Shown: piece by piece, positions 1-6,960 of the stretch
How positions within the stretch are numbered: position 1 is the first letter of the stretch
Layout: each line of letters starts with the position of its first letter
Assembly (NCBI GenBank): GCA_012840625.1
Contig: DUSB01000012.1
Span: forward strand, 1-19,962
Reading direction: 5' to 3'
Origin: Syntrophomonadaceae bacterium
GTDB lineage: Bacteria; Bacillota; Syntrophomonadia; Syntrophomonadales; Syntrophomonadaceae
Length of the DNA: 19,962 bases
Program-made: the position numbers and the translations under genes
The notes under the pieces: generated by a model
Database searches by the model: none
Told to the model about the DNA's origin: nothing
What the model saw: the letters and a program-made list of their open reading frames with translations, nothing else

Positions 1-376
1 GGATATGATATACTGCTTTTTGGTAATCCTGGATAAAACCTTTTTCCAGCGCAATTTCTGCATCATTTAACGACCCGCCCACAAAGACATCGCCTTCCTG
101 GGTCAATTCCATCTGTCCTAACAATTGTGCGCAACCAGCATAATTAAAATTAACTTTTACTCCGGTTTTTTCTTCAAAGGCCTGTCCTATTTCATCCATG
201 GGCTTACGCAGACCCGCACCGCTGTAAACGGTCAGGCTTCTATCTTCTATCGCTGTCTTCCCGTTCTCAGCTTCATCCTTGTCTGCTTTATTTTCCCCAC
301 AACCACCAACTGCCACCAGGGCAACCATTAAGCAAACAACCAGCACCCATTGTGTCAATTTTCGCACTTTTTCCAT
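1..376 (-). CDS. ABC transporter substrate-binding lipoprotein, molybdate/anion type (5' part only)
   Basis: Reading leftward from ATG at 376-374, an open frame of 125 codons runs off the window edge. The start is set by GGAGGT (complement of 385-390), about 8 nt upstream. Residues 1-26 are a lipoprotein signal: basic N-terminus, hydrophobic core, then VGGC with Cys26 as the lipidation site. An acidic linker follows, then LTVYSGAGLRKPMDEIG near residues 53-69, the first strand and helix typical of the ModA-like periplasmic binding fold (family knowledge). The protein would sit on the outer face of the membrane and hand a ligand to an ABC permease. The ligand is inferred; molybdate or tungstate is most likely, but other oxyanions or metals cannot be excluded from the N-terminal third. 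Permease and ATPase genes, if present, lie off the left edge. It is the only gene on the minus strand. Confidence 0.85.
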   Translation of the reverse strand, partial: MEKVRKLTQWVLVVCLMVALVAVGGCGENKADKDEAENGKTAIEDRSLTVYSGAGLRKPMDEIGQAFEEKTGVKVNFNYAGCAQLLGQMELTQEGDVFVGGSLNDAEIALEKGFIQDYQKAVYHI

Positions 377-427
377 AGAATCTTACCTCCCGTTGTTTTT
401 TACGCGCTTAGAAAATCTATCTTCATC

Positions 428-455
428 AGTATACCACAAAAGCATCGGATATCAG
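428..455 (-). promoter_or_regulatory. Predicted promoter of the binding lipoprotein gene
   Basis: On the minus strand TATACT (complement of 428-433) is preceded by TGG, giving an extended -10 (TGnTATACT). A partial -35, CTGATA (complement of 450-455), lies 16 nt further upstream. It is correctly placed about 50 nt before the ATG at 376. The -35 lies inside the right-hand arm side of the dyad at 452-491. Confidence 0.5.
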
Positions 456-491
456 GTCTTTAATGCCGAGTTATAGGCATTAAAGACCTGA
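452..491. promoter_or_regulatory. Perfect 16-bp inverted repeat, candidate operator
   Basis: Arms TCAGGTCTTTAATGCC (452-467) and GGCATTAAAGACCTGA (476-491) are exact reverse complements separated by 8 nt. No T-tract follows on either strand, so a terminator is unlikely. The arm proximal to the binding-lipoprotein gene overlaps the predicted -35 of its promoter, a usual place for a repressor site. The cognate regulator is not recognisable; the sequence does not look like an E. coli ModE box to me. Confidence 0.55.
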
Positions 492-843
492 ACTGCAAAT
501 ATTATAAGGACTGTTATGCAGTGCAGGTTTGTGGGTTTGGTTCAGGGTTTGCCAGTGTCGGGAAATGGAAATATACAGCGGCTTTTAAACGCCAGATTAA
601 GCTTATGTATAATGCTGCTATACCGCAGGGGAAGTATTTCAGTTTCCGCGGGGAAGCTTGAGTTTTTCCTGCCGGGGAGGACTAAAACGAATAAACCCAT
701 AAAATCTTTATTATCCGGGTCTTAAAAATCTTGAGGTCTTAAAACTATCGCTATCATTGTCTTCAGGCCCTTTATGCAGAGCCGGCCGGGAATAAAATGG
801 GGGGGATTTTTTGGTTCTTCTATGGTAAATAACATTTAAAACA
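492..843. other. Non-coding stretch between the divergent lipoprotein and hpf genes
   Basis: About 350 nt without a convincing gene. A 46-codon frame from GTG 521 to TGA 661 has a faint upstream AAGGA and a protein-like composition, but I recognise no family and it may be a decayed remnant. A 69-codon ATG frame at 516-725 overlaps it and looks like chance. GGTCTTAAAA occurs twice, at 718-727 and 735-744, and resembles the half-site of the dyad at 452-491. A G7 run precedes a T-run near 800-817. Confidence 0.5.
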
Positions 844-872
844 TGTAGTAGTGTTGTTTTTTTGCGTATAAT
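844..872 (+). promoter_or_regulatory. Predicted hpf promoter
   Basis: A perfect -10 TATAAT lies at 867-872, about 30 nt before the hpf start. The -35 position at 17-nt spacing (844-849, TGTAGT) matches the consensus poorly, so an activator or another sigma factor could be involved. In B. subtilis the orthologue is under stress and stationary-phase sigma factors; I see no clear sigma-B or sigma-H box here. Confidence 0.5.
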
Positions 873-902
873 AGAAAGTAAGAGATGGAAAGGAGTGGTC
901 GT

Positions 903-1448
903 ATGAGATTAGAAGTCCGAGGGAAAAATATTGAGGTTACAGATGCACTAAGAGAGTATGCCACCAAACGACTTTCCAAACTAGAAAGGTATATTGATGA
1001 TGTGAAGGTTGCTCAGGTTACCTTATCTGTTGAGGGTGAGGACCATAAAGTGGAAGTAACCATTCCATTAAACGGCGTCATCCTGCGTGGAGAAGAAACC
1101 AACGAAGATATGTACACAGCTATCGATATGGTAGAAGAGAAGCTGGAAAAACAGATTGATAAGTATAAGACCCGTTTATATCGCAGCCATCGCGCCGCTG
1201 GACTCAAGCAGGCCATACAGGAAGAAGCCAAAAAGGAACTGGCGCAGGAGGAAGCGCCGGAGAAATTCAAAATTGTCCGTACCAAGCGTTTTGCTTTAAA
1301 GCCCATGGATGAGGAAGAAGCAATAATGCAGATGAATCTGCTGGGGCATAATTTCTTCGTTTTTCATAATGCAGAAACAGAAGAAGTGAACGTAGTCTAT
1401 AAGCGCAAAGATGGTAATTACGGGTTGATTGAGCCCGATTTTGATTAG
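903..1448 (+). CDS. hpf: Long-form ribosome hibernation promoting factor
   Basis: A 181-residue protein starting at ATG 903. AAGGAG at 890-895 with 7-nt spacing favours this start over the in-frame ATG at 885, which has no ribosome binding site. Residues 1 to about 100 are the ribosome-binding S30AE/RaiA domain, starting MRLEVRGKNIEVTDALREY. After an acidic, charged linker, residues 123-181 form the C-terminal dimerisation domain (KIVRTKRF, then GHNFFVFHN near the end). The two-domain length marks the long HPF that in most bacteria pairs 70S ribosomes into inactive 100S dimers in stationary phase (family knowledge). It sits directly upstream of secA, a common Bacillota arrangement, and is followed by its own hairpin terminator. 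Confidence 0.95.
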   Translation: MRLEVRGKNIEVTDALREYATKRLSKLERYIDDVKVAQVTLSVEGEDHKVEVTIPLNGVILRGEETNEDMYTAIDMVEEKLEKQIDKYKTRLYRSHRAAGLKQAIQEEAKKELAQEEAPEKFKIVRTKRFALKPMDEEEAIMQMNLLGHNFFVFHNAETEEVNVVYKRKDGNYGLIEPDFD

Positions 1449-1505
1449 TTGAAGTAGTGGGATAAAAAGTGATACTATTAAGTTAATTATTATGAGTATA
1501 TTATG

Positions 1506-1534
1506 GAGGAACCTAATATGGTTCCTCTTTTTTT
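1506..1534 (+). terminator. Rho-independent terminator or attenuator between hpf and secA
   Basis: GAGGAACC (1506-1513) pairs perfectly with GGTTCCTC (1520-1527) around a 6-nt loop and is followed by seven T. It ends 18 nt before the secA ATG, so secA expression needs read-through past this hairpin or a promoter I cannot identify. Confidence 0.85.
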
Positions 1535-1552
1535 GAAAGAGGTAAGGACATA

Positions 1553-4051
1553 ATGGCAATCAGAGATTTTTTAAAACGCATCGTAGATGATAATGAGAAA
1601 CAGATTAAAAAGATGTCCGGTATAGTCAATAAAATCAACCAGCTGGAACCGGAGTTTCAGGCCCTGAAGGATGAAGAATTTCCACAAAAAACAGATGAAT
1701 TCAAAGAAAGGTTAAAGAATGGAGAAAGTCTGAACGATATATTACCTGAAGCATTTGCTCTGGTTCGCGAAGCATCAGTGCGGAAACTGGGTATGAGACA
1801 TTTTGATGTCCAGCTTATTGGCGGTATTGCTCTGCACCGGGGGAAAATTGCTGAAATGAAAACCGGTGAAGGTAAAACCCTGGTGGCAACATTGCCCGCC
1901 TATCTCAATGCACTGGAAGGCAAAGGTGTTCATATTGTCACTGTTAACGACTATCTGGCTTCCCGTGACGCCGAATGGATGCGGCCGGTTTATGAGATGT
2001 GCGGTCTTTCAGTAGGTTTGATCGTTCATGATCTTAACTATCAGGAACGTCAGGCTGCTTATGCATGTGATATTACCTATGGCACCAATAACGAATTTGG
2101 TTTCGATTATTTAAGGGACAATATGGTTGTTGCACCAGAGCATATGGTACAGCGTCCTTTGCATTATGCTATCGTTGACGAGGTTGACTCCATCCTCATT
2201 GATGAGGCACGAACCCCTTTGATTATTTCTGGGGAAGGCGATAAACCAACTGATCTTTATTACAAGATAGCCCGCTTTATTCCTCGTCTGGAAGTAGAAC
2301 AGGACTATAAGGTAGATGAAAAAGCTCACATTGTTACCCTGACCGAAGAAGGGGTGCAGCGGGTAGAAAAATATTTTGGTATTGATAATCTCTCCGAGGA
2401 CATGGAACTGGCTCATCATGTTAACCAGGGTCTCAAGGCCCACGCCCTGATGAAACGGGATCGTGATTATGTGGTCAAAGATGGACAGGTTATCATCGTT
2501 GATGAGTTCACCGGTCGGCTGATGTTTGGACGCCGCTACAGTGATGGACTCCACCAGGCTATTGAAGCCAAGGAAGGGGTTAAGATTGAAAAGGAATCCC
2601 AGACGTTGGCTACGATTACCTTTCAGAACTACTTCCGGATGTATAAGAAGCTGTCTGGTATGACGGGTACTGCTAAAACCGAAGAGGAGGAATTCCACAA
2701 TATTTATGGTATGGATGTGCTGGTGATTCCTACCCATAAACCTATGATTCGGAAAGACCAGCCTGATCTCATCTACCGCACCGAGGAAGGGAAGTTCAGA
2801 GCCGTCACCGAGGATATCATAGAGCGTCATAAGCAAGGACAGCCGGTACTGGTGGGTACGATTTCTATTGAAAAATCCGAGTTATTAAGCGGTATGCTGA
2901 ACAAGCGAGGGGTCAAACATCAGGTTTTAAATGCCAAACACCATGAGCAGGAAGCGCAGATCATTGCCCGGGCCGGTCAAGCTGGCAGTGTGACCATTGC
3001 CACCAATATGGCCGGGCGGGGAACCGATATTGTGCTGGGAGAGGGTGTTCAACAGCTGGGTGGCCTGTATGTTCTGGGTACAGAACTCCATGAATCCCGG
3101 CGGATTGATAATCAGCTGCGGGGACGTTCAGGGCGTCAGGGAGATCCCGGTGAATCGCGTTTTTATGTTTCGCTGGAAGATGATCTGATGAGGCTTTTTG
3201 GCTCTTCTAATATTGAAGGCTTGATGGATCGCCTGGGCATGGATGATGAAATTCCCATCGAAAACAAGATGATCACCCGGGCGATTGAAAATGCACAGAA
3301 GAAAGTCGAAGATCGCAACTTCAGTATTCGTAAAAATGTGCTAGAATTTGACGATGTCATCAATCAACAGCGTGAAGTGATGTATGGGGAGCGCAAAAAG
3401 GTGCTTTTCGGTGAGGATTTACAGGATACGATTGAGGCTATGATTGATGATGTGGTGGATGAGGTGGTTACTTCCTTTGCCGGAGAAATTCGCTATTCAG
3501 ATGGATGGGATCTGGATGGTCTGATGAGCTATATCCAGCAGAATATACTGCCTGATCCCGATTTTACCAGAGAAGATCTGCTGGGAAAGACTGCCCATGA
3601 GGTGAAAGATTTACTGCGGGAAAAAACCCATGCCCTGTATGAGGCCCGTGAAAAAGAACTGGGCAGCGAAACCATGCGGGAGCTGGAAAAATACCTGTTG
3701 CTGCGCATTATAGATAACAAGTGGATGGATCATATCGATGCCATGGATCAGCTGCGGAGTGGAATTAATCTTCGTGCCTACGCACAAAGAGATCCATTGA
3801 TTGAGTATAAATTTGAAGCCTTTCAGGCTTTTCAGGATATGGTTTACAGCATTAAAGAAGATGTGGTGCGCTATATCCTGCGGGTAAAAGTGGTGGAAAA
3901 ACCCGAGGAGAGAAAAGTGATTACCAACCAGGGGGGAGAAGAGAGCAAACGCCAGCCGGTTCGAGTGGGCAGGAAAATTGGGCGTAATGAACGCTGCCCC
4001 TGTGGAAGTGGGAAAAAATACAAGCACTGTTGTGGGAGAGGGGTTAGTTAA
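1553..4051 (+). CDS. secA: Preprotein translocase motor ATPase SecA
   Basis: An 832-residue protein, usual Bacillota size. It hydrolyses ATP to push unfolded preproteins through SecYEG at the membrane. NBD1 carries Walker A MKTGEGKT (residues 102-109) and Walker B with DEVDSILIDEARTP from about residue 209. The preprotein cross-linking domain follows (about 225-365), then NBD2 with the AGRGTDI and QLRGRSGRQGD helicase-type motifs, and the helical scaffold. The C-terminus is the zinc-binding SecB/ribosome-contact tail, CPCGSGKKYKHCC, with Cys815, Cys817, Cys826 and Cys827 intact. The ATG at 1553 is preceded by AGAGGT (1538-1543). The stop TAA shares its last base with the ATG of motA, implying translational coupling. 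Confidence 0.98.
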   Translation: MAIRDFLKRIVDDNEKQIKKMSGIVNKINQLEPEFQALKDEEFPQKTDEFKERLKNGESLNDILPEAFALVREASVRKLGMRHFDVQLIGGIALHRGKIAEMKTGEGKTLVATLPAYLNALEGKGVHIVTVNDYLASRDAEWMRPVYEMCGLSVGLIVHDLNYQERQAAYACDITYGTNNEFGFDYLRDNMVVAPEHMVQRPLHYAIVDEVDSILIDEARTPLIISGEGDKPTDLYYKIARFIPRLEVEQDYKVDEKAHIVTLTEEGVQRVEKYFGIDNLSEDMELAHHVNQGLKAHALMKRDRDYVVKDGQVIIVDEFTGRLMFGRRYSDGLHQAIEAKEGVKIEKESQTLATITFQNYFRMYKKLSGMTGTAKTEEEEFHNIYGMDVLVIPTHKPMIRKDQPDLIYRTEEGKFRAVTEDIIERHKQGQPVLVGTISIEKSELLSGMLNKRGVKHQVLNAKHHEQEAQIIARAGQAGSVTIATNMAGRGTDIVLGEGVQQLGGLYVLGTELHESRRIDNQLRGRSGRQGDPGESRFYVSLEDDLMRLFGSSNIEGLMDRLGMDDEIPIENKMITRAIENAQKKVEDRNFSIRKNVLEFDDVINQQREVMYGERKKVLFGEDLQDTIEAMIDDVVDEVVTSFAGEIRYSDGWDLDGLMSYIQQNILPDPDFTREDLLGKTAHEVKDLLREKTHALYEAREKELGSETMRELEKYLLLRIIDNKWMDHIDAMDQLRSGINLRAYAQRDPLIEYKFEAFQAFQDMVYSIKEDVVRYILRVKVVEKPEERKVITNQGGEESKRQPVRVGRKIGRNERCPCGSGKKYKHCCGRGVS

Positions 4052-4842
4052 TGGATCTTGCGACACTATTAGGCTTGCTGATCGGTCTGGGTGGATTGAT
4101 CGGCGGGTTCCTGCTGGAAGGCGGTACTATTGGTATGCTGTGGCAGGTTACCGCTTTTGTTATTGTGCTGGGCGGTACCATCGGTGCTACTATGATATCC
4201 TTTAGTATGGATGAATTCCGTAAACTGCCCTATTTTTTTCGCAGCCTATTTGTACAGCAAAAAGTAGATTATGTATCGGTACTGGAAACCCTGGTAGAAA
4301 CAGCTGATAAAGCCCGCCGCGAAGGTCTGCTGAGTCTGGAAAGCCAGCTGTCTACCATCGAGGATAAATTTTTAGCCCGGGGACTGCAGCTGGTGATAGA
4401 TGGAACTGATCCTGAACTGACTCGCAACATGCTGGAGATGGAAATCGAAGCCTATGAAGCTGATGAGGAGGTAGGTTCAAACATCTTTATGGCTGCCGGC
4501 GGTTTTTCACCTACTATGGGTATCATCGGTACCGTAATGGGATTGGTACATGTATTAAGTAATATACAGGAACCAGATAAGCTGGGCGGTGCTATCGCCG
4601 TTGCTTTCATTGCTACCCTGTATGGTGTGGCTTTTGCTAACGTTTTATGGATTCCGTTCGGATCCAAGATTAGACTCAATACAGAAAAAGACGTACTGTT
4701 GATGGAAATGATTCTGGAAGGCATTTTATCCATTCAAGCGGGCGAGAATCCACGTGTGATTCGCGAGAAATTAATGACCTTTCTGCCTCCGGATACCAGG
4801 GAGGAATTGGTACTAGAGGAGAGAGCACAGTTAGGGATGTGA
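4051..4842 (+). CDS. motA: Flagellar stator protein MotA (or MotP)
   Basis: A 263-residue membrane protein, standard MotA length, with four predicted membrane segments: about 2-22 and 29-50, and a later pair about 146-168 and 180-202. The large cytoplasmic loop between the pairs holds Arg89/Arg90 and Glu97, in the zone known to touch the rotor protein FliG. The segment SPTMGIIGTVMGLV (Pro154) before the third helix is the MotA/ExbB-family signature. With MotB it forms the ion channel that drives flagellar rotation. The start overlaps the secA stop by one base, with GAGAGG about 8 nt upstream. A sodium-driven MotP cannot be excluded. No other flagellar genes are in the window, so the stator genes sit apart from a flagellar operon. 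Confidence 0.93.
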   Translation: MDLATLLGLLIGLGGLIGGFLLEGGTIGMLWQVTAFVIVLGGTIGATMISFSMDEFRKLPYFFRSLFVQQKVDYVSVLETLVETADKARREGLLSLESQLSTIEDKFLARGLQLVIDGTDPELTRNMLEMEIEAYEADEEVGSNIFMAAGGFSPTMGIIGTVMGLVHVLSNIQEPDKLGGAIAVAFIATLYGVAFANVLWIPFGSKIRLNTEKDVLLMEMILEGILSIQAGENPRVIREKLMTFLPPDTREELVLEERAQLGM

Positions 4843-4849
4843 TAAAAGG

Positions 4850-5680
4850 ATGTCTCGTCGCAACAGACGCAAAAGGGATAAGAAAAAAGAAAATGAAGGG
4901 GGAATGGAACGCTGGTTGATTACCTATGCGGACCTGATTACCCTTTTGATGATATTCTTTGTTCTGATGTATACCATGAGCCAGGTAGATGCGGTGAAAT
5001 ACAAGGCGGTAGCCAATTCTCTTAGTGTAGTCTTAACCGGGGATGCTATGTCTATGCTGGATGCCCGGGGACCCTCACTGGCTGATGGACTTTCTGGCCA
5101 GCAGTTACCGGAAGGAGCGGAAGAGAATCCCTCTTTGCAGGGTCAGTTAGATGAAGTCAAAACGATGGTAGAGGAATTTATCCGCCAGCAGGATCAAGAG
5201 GTAAGTGAAAAGGGGCAGGGGGAGGTTGCCACCCGTCTGGGTGATTATATTGTCATTGTAGAACAGGAGCGCGGTCTGGTGATCAGTATCAAGGATACCC
5301 TGCTTTTTGCATCGGGGTCCAATGAACTAACTCCCCAGGCCAGACAGATCATCGGCAAGGTGGGGGAGGCGGTTAAACCGATCCCTAATTATATAAGGGT
5401 GGAAGGACATACAGATAATCTACCTATTCATACCAGCAAGTTTCCCTCCAATTGGGAGCTTTCGGTTCTTCGTGCCACCAATGTGGTCCATGTGCTTCAG
5501 GATACTGCCGGAATTAGTCCTGAGCGTCTGTCGGTAGTTGGCTACGGTGAGTTTCGTCCGCTGGTGGCCAACGATAGTGAAATTAATCGGGCTATGAATC
5601 GGCGTGTGGATATCGTCATCCTGAAAAAGAAGTACGACTATTTTGAACCGGGTTTAAATGCCCCTGAGCCAGAAGAGTAA
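4850..5680 (+). CDS. motB: Flagellar stator protein MotB (or MotS), peptidoglycan-anchored
   Basis: A 276-residue partner of the preceding gene, 7 nt downstream. A very basic N-tail (residues 1-19) precedes a single membrane helix (about 22-43) containing TYADLITLL. Asp28 is the ion-carrying residue of the stator channel. A linker follows, then an OmpA/MotB peptidoglycan-binding domain (about 150-265) with VEGHTDNLPI, NWELSVLRA and the terminal NRRVDIVI. Residues just after the helix (MSQVDAVKY) resemble the sodium-type MotS of Bacillus at least as much as MotB, so proton versus sodium coupling is undecided. The ribosome binding site is modest (AGGGA near 4833-4837). No broken motif is seen, so the stator pair looks functional. 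Confidence 0.93.
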   Translation: MSRRNRRKRDKKKENEGGMERWLITYADLITLLMIFFVLMYTMSQVDAVKYKAVANSLSVVLTGDAMSMLDARGPSLADGLSGQQLPEGAEENPSLQGQLDEVKTMVEEFIRQQDQEVSEKGQGEVATRLGDYIVIVEQERGLVISIKDTLLFASGSNELTPQARQIIGKVGEAVKPIPNYIRVEGHTDNLPIHTSKFPSNWELSVLRATNVVHVLQDTAGISPERLSVVGYGEFRPLVANDSEINRAMNRRVDIVILKKKYDYFEPGLNAPEPEE

Positions 5681-5720
5681 AAAATCAATACGGAGGCGTG
5701 TGTTTTGTAAAAACACCGGG

Positions 5721-5747
5721 TTCACTGTCAGCATTTTCGTGTATACT
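5721..5747 (+). promoter_or_regulatory. Possible prfB promoter
   Basis: -35 TTCACT (5721-5726) and -10 TATACT (5742-5747), with a 15-nt spacer that is shorter than ideal. It would place the transcription start near 5754, immediately before the hairpin at 5756-5769. Confidence 0.4.
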
Positions 5748-5755
5748 AAAATAGG

Positions 5756-5781
5756 CAGGCGGGAGCCTGGTTTTTATTTTT
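5756..5781 (+). terminator. Probable terminator after motB / hairpin at the prfB leader
   Basis: CAGGC (5756-5760), loop GGGA, GCCTG (5765-5769), then a T-rich tract to 5781. The stem is only 5 bp, so termination may be partial. If the promoter just upstream is real, the hairpin lies at the very 5' end of the prfB transcript. Confidence 0.55.
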
Positions 5782-5804
5782 AACAGGTCAGGAAGGTGAT
5801 ACAG

Positions 5805-6906
5805 TTGATAGAAGATCCACAGGGAATCTTACAGGATATTCAGAATAAATTAGCTGAAATGAGGGTCTCCCTTTGACATTGCTGGCATGGAAAAGGAAAT
5901 GAAAAATCTGCAATCTCTGACCACCGGGGAAGATTTTTGGGACGATCATACTGAAGCTCAGCGCATACTCAAACGTATCAGTGATCTTCAAGATGGTATA
6001 GAGCAGTGGCGGGATTTTTACAATGAGGCCTCGTATCTGTCTGGTATGCTGAAGATGGCAGAGGATGAAGGCGATGAGGAGATTTATGCTGATACCCTGG
6101 AAGAGCTGCAGAGCTTTATTAAAAAGTTTAATGAATATGAGCTTCTGATTTTTTTTACCGGTCCCCATGATAAGAACAATGCTATTGTATCTTTGCACGC
6201 TGGTGCAGGGGGAACCGAGGCCCAGGATTGGGTAGAGATTCTGCAGCGCATGTATCTGCGCTGGGCAGAAAAATCCGGTTATACAGTAGAAATCATGGAT
6301 TATCTGAGTGGAGAGGAAGCCGGGGTAAAAAGCGTTACCTTTATGGTTAAAGGGCCTTATGCTTATGGCCGTCTTCGCTGTGAAAAAGGCATTCATCGCT
6401 TGATTCGCATCAGTCCTTTTGATTCCTCCGGTCGGCGCCATACCTCCTTTGCATCGGTGGCGGTTTTACCCGAGATTAGCGGTGATCTGGAGATTGATAT
6501 CAATCCTGATGATCTGCGTATTGATACCTATCGCTCCGGAGGTGCAGGCGGGCAGCACGTTAATAAAACAGATTCTGCGGTGCGCATTACCCATATCCCT
6601 ACCGGTATTGTGGTGCAGTGTCAGAATGAACGCTCCCAGCATTCGAATCGTGAGGCTGCCATGAAAATCCTGCAGGCCCGGCTTTATGAGCGCAAGCAAG
6701 AGGAGCTGGAGAATAACATCCAGCAGCTGAAGGGAGAATATAAGGAGATCGCCTGGGGAAATCAGATCCGGACTTATACCTTGAATCCTTTTTCCTTGAT
6801 CAAGGATCATCGTACCGGGGTGGAGACTGGAAATGTTCAGGCAGTCCTTGATGGTGATATTGATGAATTCATTACTGCCTGCTTGCACCTGGAGGCAGGC
6901 AGCTGA
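5805..6906 (+). CDS. prfB: Peptide chain release factor 2, with programmed +1 frameshift
   Basis: Release factor 2 ends translation at UGA and UAA. The gene is read in two pieces: TTG 5805 to the CTT codon at 5871-5873 (23 codons), then an in-frame TGA (5874-5876), then the +1 frame from GAC 5875 to the stop at 6904-6906. The product is 366 residues, the normal RF2 length. The join gives MRVSLDIAGMEKEM, as expected for the family. SPF, the tripeptide that reads UGA, is at about residues 203-205, and the catalytic GGQ, which triggers peptide release, is at 248-250. AAGGTG (5793-5798) sits 6 nt before the TTG. ATG-only calling would give only a truncated protein from 5887. The gene also terminates with UGA, the codon its product reads. 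It follows motB rather than secA directly. Confidence 0.96.
5862..5877 (+). promoter_or_regulatory. prfB autoregulatory +1 frameshift site
   Basis: AGGGTCTCCCTTTGAC: an internal Shine-Dalgarno-like AGGG, the slippery CTT codon, then TGA and C. When RF2 is scarce the ribosome pauses at UGA, the peptidyl-tRNA slips from CUU to UUU, and translation continues (established mechanism). Here the SD-like run is short (four bases) and lies 5 nt from CTT. E. coli has AGGGGG 3 nt away. Confidence 0.9.
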
Positions 6907-6960
6907 AAAGAACTGCATTGACGGCAAGAACAGTCAGGCAGGAGATACTAGGAGGCCAAA

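Noticed and set aside
516..725. 69-codon open frame starting at ATG 516
   Set aside because: No ribosome binding site, no recognisable motif, and it overlaps a more protein-like but also unproven 46-codon frame (521-661). Kept only as a note on the intergenic stretch.
2111..2836. 241-codon minus-strand frame inside secA
   Set aside because: Lies wholly antisense to conserved secA motifs and has no ribosome binding site or family resemblance.
5698..5785. Short frames from GTG 5698 or 5700 behind GGAGG (5692-5696)
   Set aside because: Spacing of 1-3 nt between the SD and the start codon is too short, and the frames run through a promoter and hairpin; more likely chance.
5874..5876. In-frame TGA near the start of prfB read as a nonsense mutation or pseudogene
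   Set aside because: The CTT-TGA-C context, the SD-like AGGG and the intact downstream RF2 sequence show it is the normal programmed frameshift.
5788..6441. 217-codon minus-strand frame over prfB
   Set aside because: Antisense to a well-supported prfB, including the frameshift site; codon content follows from the sense gene.
6918..6949. TTGACG (6918-6923) as a promoter for the transketolase genes
   Set aside because: The nearest -10-like GATACT is 20 nt away and transcription would begin inside the ribosome binding site.
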